Shown here: positions 59,301 through 64,000 of the stretch, piece by piece
Layout: each line of letters begins with the position of its first letter
Position numbering within the stretch: position 1 is the first letter of the stretch
Source: Brienomyrus brachyistius
Taxonomy: Eukaryota > Chordata > Actinopteri > Osteoglossiformes > Mormyridae
Direction: 5' to 3'
NCBI RefSeq assembly: GCF_023856365.1
Contig: NC_064540.1
Span: forward strand, 7,053,001 to 7,117,000
DNA length: 64,000 nucleotides
The notes under the pieces: model-generated
The model's input: only the letters and a program-made list of their open reading frames with translations
Told to the model about the DNA's origin: nothing
The model's database searches: none
Program-made: the position numbers and the translations under genes

Positions 59301-62300
59301 CTACCAAATAAATAAACGTAAAACCAGCGACTTCTAGTCCTGGCTACTTTGTATCTCCCACTCTGTTTGTGACCTTCCCCATTGTGCAGCATTGATCCGC
59401 TTAAAGGTGACCCCCCCCCCCCTCTCTCCTGCCATCAGTGTAGATACACCTAATTTTCCTCTGCCCTAGAACGTCCCTGTAGCCGTGATCAGCTGGGGAA
59501 CAGATTATCAGTGTCTGTGGTGGCTAAAAATCATTGGCCAACCTCCTTTTTGAACACTGGGCAGGAGAGACGTCTTCCAAGGCGAAACGGCAGTTTCCAT
59601 TCGTCGGCATTTCATGCAGGTCACATGACCTTCACTGCCCACTCGTCTGGCCGGAGGCTCCAGCATGTGTTGCTAATCTTCTCTGTCTGTTCGCCTGTGT
59701 GTTGCATTTTCGTTAGGTTTCCTATTTTTATAACCTTACAGTCACTTTCCTTTTAAGCAACATATTTTCTTTAGCTGCCTGTATATACTTTTTAGCGGAA
59801 AAATAAGGCATGTTAGCATACATCTAATTATATGGTTAACGTTATTTATATTATAAAATTATTACTGGAATATTTCACATTATTCTTATCGATGTTACCA
59901 TTATTACTTCTCGCCGGAATGCAAGTGTCTGTTAAAATAGCCTGGTTTTGCAGTTTTGGCCAGTCGATTAGTCAGTATGAAGCAAAAATTGCAAGAAGGT
60001 TGCTAAAGAAATCTTACCTGTTTGGTTTTTATGGATATCCATGGTGTGGACTTTTGCCCTAAATGATCCGCTTATATCATTTACTCTCCTCACTGAAATA
60101 CTCCCAGACTGCATTGCAAACTTTGGTTTACGCCTAAAGTCGGGGTGTTCTGCTTAAACAAGTCCCCTTATCTTTCCAGAATTAATTTTTAAAGAAGAAA
60201 TGGTATTTACCAATCAAATACTGACTCCTGTGGATTCATCAAATACCCAGCGATGCAAATTTATACAAAACCCTTCTTGTGAGGAAACACTACAGGTATT
60301 GTAATTTAAATTCGCCGACTTAACAGTGTGATTATCAAGTAAATGATCTCTGTGTACTTGATTTTCCTTTGTAAATAATTTTCTATAAATATGGCTGTGA
60401 ACCTATACGACGTGATATTCTTTCACATATTGCCATTTCCTTTCAGATGACTCGCCCACTTCCTTCCTGCTTTTCAGTTGAAATTGTCAGTGATCAGCAG
60501 ATTAGGTATGACTACATGCTCCATCTCTTCTTGCTGGCTACCCTGTGATGTGTATCTGTGTTTTTAAATAATTTTAAATAAATTTACTTGACATTGTGTG
60601 TAGTGCCACCATCCTTGGGAATCCCCATTCTGTGCAGTGGCGTCTCTGTGAATGTGGCAGGGGGAGAGTGTGTGCCCAGGCCGTTAACTGGAGCATCGGC
60701 GCCCCTCTGTCTTGTCTTTACGCCCAGCTGTTGCCGCTGCGCGGAGGACCGGGCCGGCTGGGTGGGCGGGGCCACCACGCTGGTGCTCCCCTTCTGCCTC
60801 GTCTCCTATGCCGCCGACAACCTGGAATTCACGGTGGAGTTGTCATCCCTCGTGGTGAAAGCGGCACGGGAGCTGGGGGGGAAGGAGCCCCTGGAGAGGA
60901 GTGAGAGGAGTGGGGAAGAGGCGGAGCCCATGGGCTCCTTCTCTGGGGACGGCTATTTCGAGGTGGGCCTGGGCCGGCGCGAGGACGGGCTCGGGGGCCC
61001 CGGCGTGTCTGAGGAACCGGCGCAGGAAGCCATCCGCATCAACAAGGTGATCTGGGCTCACGGCATCCGGGTCGGCCAGAGAGACAGGCAGCTGCTGGCC
61101 TGCGTCGTCCTGGCGGACCCCTGGCTGGCTGTGCTCCGGGCTCGGTACCGTGAGCAGCCTTGGAACATTCCGGACCTGGTGGCCGGCCTGGTGGTGGAGC
61201 TGCTCGCGCCCTGTACTGACATCGAGGAGCTCCGCTTCGAAGTACCAGAGGTGTGCCTGTCGCTGAAAATACGGGGCAGTGATGGAGTCCTCTACCTCTT
61301 ATCCGACGCCCCCAGTCTGAGGGACATGCATTCTCTGCTTTCTGCACTGGCATCGAGTTGCCCCTCCGAGCCACCAGGCGGCGCTGTCACACAGCAGAGC
61401 CTCGTTCGGCAGCTCCTGAACTCATGGGAGTATGAGGAGAAGGACTGTACAGTGAAAGGGGCCTTCCTCGCTCATCTCTCGCCCCCTGCAGCAGAGGCAC
61501 CCGACTCTTCTCGGGTCCTCAGCCCCCCATATTCAGACATTCTGTCAGACGCGTGGCCCCCAGATGCGGACGGGCCCTCGGGCTCCATGCCTCTCATTCT
61601 CTTCCTCACCCCCCGTCACCTCTGCATTCTCAAGGTAGATTTCCTCTCCCTTGCCAAGGGCCCCATTAACGCCTGCCCCCCGCGCTCCTCCATGAAGCTG
61701 ATACGCCTCCCGCTGGCCTCCGTGCTCCTGCACCCCCAGCAGAGCTGCTGTGGCTCCCAGGACAGCCATGCGCTGGAGCTGATGGTGGGCCCGGAGCCCG
61801 TCACGGCCATCTTCCTCCTGCCCCACGACAAGTTTGTCTTCCTGCGGCAGTTCGGACAGCTTCGCGGCAGCTTGAGGGACATCAAGACCGTCGCCTTCCT
61901 GCAGGCGGCATCCTGCCACAGGACCGGTGCCGGTGGGCAGGCGGCCTCCACGTGGACCAAGAGAGTGCCCGTGAATAGGTACCAGGTCACTGAGGAACAT
62001 TCTAGAACAGGGGTTCCTGATGCCCAGTGTTGATGCGCAGGCAGTATTCCGCAGAGTGCTGGGGTTTTAGGGGAGTGGTTGATTAATTAAAAAAAATTTA
62101 CTGTACATTTTCAAACACTTCTTTTTCGCAACCCAGTGCCACCCCAAGGGTCTATCAGTTTTACTGCAAGCCCCCCCCCCCCCCCCCCTTCTTCCATGGT
62201 CGACAAATTTTACCGCACCCATGCTATATAAAACCAATGAAAACCAAATCTGAAATTTAATTGAGTAATACTAAACCGATAAACCACAAAAAAATTAATT

Positions 62301-64000
62301 TTGTGAAAGCTAATGATAATTGTTAACTTTTATTATATGAATTTAGCTTCAGTTTAGTTTTGGGTTCTGAAACTCATAAACACATAGAGAGCTGAAATTT
62401 TAACCTCTTTAGCAATTTAGTTCTATAGACCCGGAGTTATTACCTGGGGGTATTTAGGATTTACCCAACTGAGGATCACTGGATTGTGTATGTAAGGTTT
62501 CTGGAATATATTATCTTTCAATGATTTTCCGTTTGTGAGATATAACGGTTTTTGTCAGAGGAGACCTATTCCGCCACTGGCTCATGCTGACATTTTACCC
62601 TTAATGAAGCCTCTTGGACTACAAACATGGCGCTATTTACCGGGAACTAGGAATGAGGGTCTCAGCTATTTATTGGTCTGTAGCTCTGTCAGTAAGAACC
62701 TGGAAAACAACCAGGGGGTAAAGCAGGATTTGTTGCTTAGTTGTATTTAAGGAAGCTTGGGCTATGTGTAAGTGAAGAAAGATAAAGTCCATTTAAACTA
62801 TGATACCTGAAATCCGATGTAATGCACCTAAGCAAGAAATGCAGGTTTGTAATACAGGCCCCAATTCTCTGCTTAGTTCAGGGTACCCCAGTTTAAATGG
62901 TCTTTGTCTTCGTCCATTTACATTTAGCCCAGACTACCTTAAATACAACAAGTTATCAACCAATCTTGTCTAGTGTTTACATGCAGTCAGCCAACAGTGT
63001 GCCAGGTAGACTGTTGCAGACACGCCCTCAACAGATCAGAACAAATATGTGTGATTTTTGGATTTACAGAAGTCTTTTGACTGTTAAACTTCATTTACTT
63101 TAACTGTGGGGAAAAATTGTTACGGGAGTATGGGAGCAGCATTAAATTTAACGGAAGCGAAAATGTGAATCCGCTAATGATAAAGTTACCCCCGCTAACA
63201 AAAAAGAACCCCCCAGTGCTACAATACATTGGTTATGTAAGTATATCTATCTCTTTGTCCCCTTGGTGTGCTAGAACATTCCAGTACATTCTAGAAAGCC
63301 ATGGTCTATAGTCTTATGAAATGGAATCTGCCTGATTAGGCTAAGCTCTGTGAAATTGTTGTATTAGTAAAGGTACCGCTGTGTTTAGCTAAATGTTCCG
63401 ATGTCACCAGCTGTCCCCTTGTCAGCATCCCCCCAGGTGTGCAGAGGCCCCGCCTTACACTGTCCCTGCTGTACCCTGACGGCTCCCTCATCCAGAAGCT
63501 CTCCGAGGAGAACCGGTGCCCGTCTCACCTGGTCCTCTCCCCGGCCCTCTGCTTCCTGGCTGGCCTGCGGGGGGAGCAGCTGCTCGAGTTCTTCTACAGC
63601 AGTGTGGCTGAGGTGTGGCCCATCACTGACGTTCTGCTCTGTCTCCTGAACAAATGACAAAATCACAGCTGGTGCTGGTGGTTATTGGGGCAGCATATCC
63701 CACTGTGTGTTCACAGCTTGCATGTTCTCTCTGCTGTGCCAGTGTCCTGTTAGGGCACTTTTCCAACCCCACCAAGTACGGTACTTTCGGTACTCTCACT
63801 TTTCCGTTCTGGACGAGTACCAGTATCAAAAGTGCCAAACCGATGGATGGATGGATGGATGGATGGATGGATGGGTCCTCTAATTAGGCTGCTAACTTGC
63901 TGTCGTGCGATCGCCTTTGATCTGTGTGCTCCATTATGAAAAGCGCAGGTGGAGAACGAGGAGCTGAAGCACATCCTCTGGTCATCCGTGCTGTTCTACA
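47360..64000 (+). CDS. nisch: Nischarin (imidazoline receptor I1 candidate / IRAS), 3' end outside window
   Basis: A cytosolic/endosomal scaffold that in mammals binds integrin alpha5, PAK1, LIMK and Rac and restrains cell migration. Exons: 47360-47446, 48550-48633, 48959-49141, 50160-50208, 50637-50800, 51515-51610, 51695-51790, 52159-52311, 52854-52922, 53437-53622, 55705-55833, 55919-56032, 58791-58911, 60180-60295, 60447-60505, 60728-61978 (acceptor could be 60638, same phase), 63426-63612, 63949 to beyond the edge. A PX domain occupies about residues 15-125 ([42 protein letters not shown]). Leucine-rich repeats follow at about 280-425 ([44 protein letters not shown]). Then come [13 protein letters not shown], a Ser/Pro-rich linker and the conserved [17 protein letters not shown]. 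Two MMs start the frame. The 5' end lies in CpG-rich sequence. An optional in-phase exon may exist at 59470-59619. Confidence 0.94.
49299..49530 (+). mobile_element. tRNA-derived SINE in NISCH intron 3
   Basis: The tRNA-like head (GGTGGCGCAGGAGGTAGCGC, B box GGTTCGAGCCC) is followed by TCCTTGAGCAAGACACTGAA. The element has the 3' tail AAAGCGCTATATAAATGCAG typical of a family common in teleost genomes. Well preserved. Confidence 0.8.
50843..50974. mobile_element. Second copy of the CAGTGT-ended MITE, in NISCH intron 5
   Basis: Starts CAGTGTGTCCCAATCC, contains two TTTTTGCTCCCT blocks and a GGGTCTCTGAG core, and ends near GGATTAGGAAGCACCACT. These features match the reverse complement of the element at 8018-8245, without the tandem expansion. 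It follows the exon that ends at 50800. Confidence 0.5.
51130..51335 (-). mobile_element. tRNA-derived SINE, minus orientation, in NISCH intron 5
   Basis: Shares GGGTTAAGGGCCTTGCTCAA and GGGATTTGAACTGACGACCT with the elements at 19984 and 52548. The tRNA-like head is at the right end, so it is oriented on the minus strand. Confidence 0.65.
52548..52725 (-). mobile_element. tRNA-derived SINE, minus orientation, in NISCH intron 8
   Basis: Contains GGGGTTAAGGGCCTCGCTCA and GGATTTGAACTAGTGACCTT. On the minus strand it opens GTGGCTCTGTGGGTGAGGAC with a B box AGTTCAAATCC. Same family as 51130-51335. Confidence 0.65.
54095..54925 (-). mobile_element. Decayed hAT-like transposon with BED zinc-finger remnant, in NISCH intron 10
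   Basis: The left end (GGGCTGATCCACAATTTTTT then CTGATCTGATTCTGATAC) and the right end (AAGTATCAGATGTGGATCG) are imperfect inverses. Reading the minus strand near 54620, an open stretch contains [16 protein letters not shown] preceded by EVFHATTRS. This fits the CxxC half and glycine turn of a BED-type zinc finger, as at the N-terminus of hAT transposases. The frame is broken afterwards and no catalytic domain is seen. Boundaries are approximate. Confidence 0.45.
55234..55605 (+). mobile_element. Full-length V-SINE with target-site duplication, in NISCH intron 10
   Basis: The tRNA-like head has an A box around TGGTGCAATGGTTAGC and a B box GGTTCGAGTCT. The conserved V-SINE core follows (GGAGTTTGCATGTTCTCCCC...CACAGTCCAAAGACATGC), and the element ends in a (GGAT)n tail. 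It is flanked by TGTTATTACTGTT at 55221-55233 and 55606-55618, a 13-bp duplication, indicating a fairly recent insertion. Confidence 0.9.
57481..58450. repeat. 970-bp pentamer-based minisatellite in NISCH intron 12
   Basis: Built of TCCTATTCAG decamers with frequent TCAAG insertions, giving 15-bp units TCAAGTCCTATTCAG. Variants are TCCTATTTAG and TCCAATTCAG. Every unit is a multiple of five bases and the array is 194 pentamers long. The plus strand is open for long stretches in all three frames purely because the units lack stop triplets. Not coding. Confidence 0.97.
59470..59619 (+). other. Candidate in-frame cassette exon of NISCH
   Basis: A 150-nt segment between acceptor CTGCCCTAG and donor CATGCAG/gtcaca is open in the NISCH frame. 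It is symmetric (phase 1 to phase 1), so it could be included or skipped without changing frame. Its 50 residues ([18 protein letters not shown] onward) have no counterpart I recognise in mammalian nischarin. Skipping joins SSSQ to [10 protein letters not shown], which aligns better with mammals. It may be a lineage-specific alternative exon or chance. Confidence 0.3.

Overview
The window comes from a ray-finned (teleost-type) fish nuclear genome. Genes are split into short exons with consensus splice sites. Introns and intergenic DNA are AT-rich and littered with fish-type tRNA-derived SINEs (V-SINE with a GATG tail), hAT-type MITEs, microsatellites and two large minisatellites. The conserved genes read as vertebrate orthologues. 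I cannot name the species.

Layout. 1-11.1 kb: no gene I can support; repeats, one clean hAT MITE and two orphan exon-like stretches on the minus strand. 11.2-15.0 kb (+): osteoglycin/mimecan (OGN), a class III small leucine-rich proteoglycan; all six coding exons were resolved by splice phase. 17.8-27.5 kb (-): centromere protein P (CENPP), five coding exons plus a non-coding first exon; the C-terminal exons were not found. 28.25-36.7 kb (+): NOL8, a nucleolar RRM protein, complete in 16 exons, including one intron with AT-AC (U12-type) boundaries. 43.25-43.92 kb (-): a compact gene resembling CCER1. 47.36 kb to the right edge (+): nischarin (NISCH), N-terminal PX domain and leucine-rich repeats onward, running off the window.

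How the genes relate. OGN antisense to and near CENPP, with NOL8 head-to-head with CENPP, is the arrangement of the mammalian OGN/OMD/ASPN/ECM2-CENPP-NOL8 locus. OMD, ASPN and ECM2 are absent from the part visible here. The CCER1-like gene is notable because mammalian CCER1 sits beside EPYC/KERA/LUM/DCN, the paralogous SLRP cluster, so this window may retain a relic of an ancestral SLRP-CCER1 linkage. CENPP and NOL8 share a short intergenic segment that is probably a bidirectional promoter. NISCH has no functional link to the others that I can see.

Exon boundaries were assigned by hand from splice consensus, reading-phase continuity and remembered family sequences. No alignment or database search was run.
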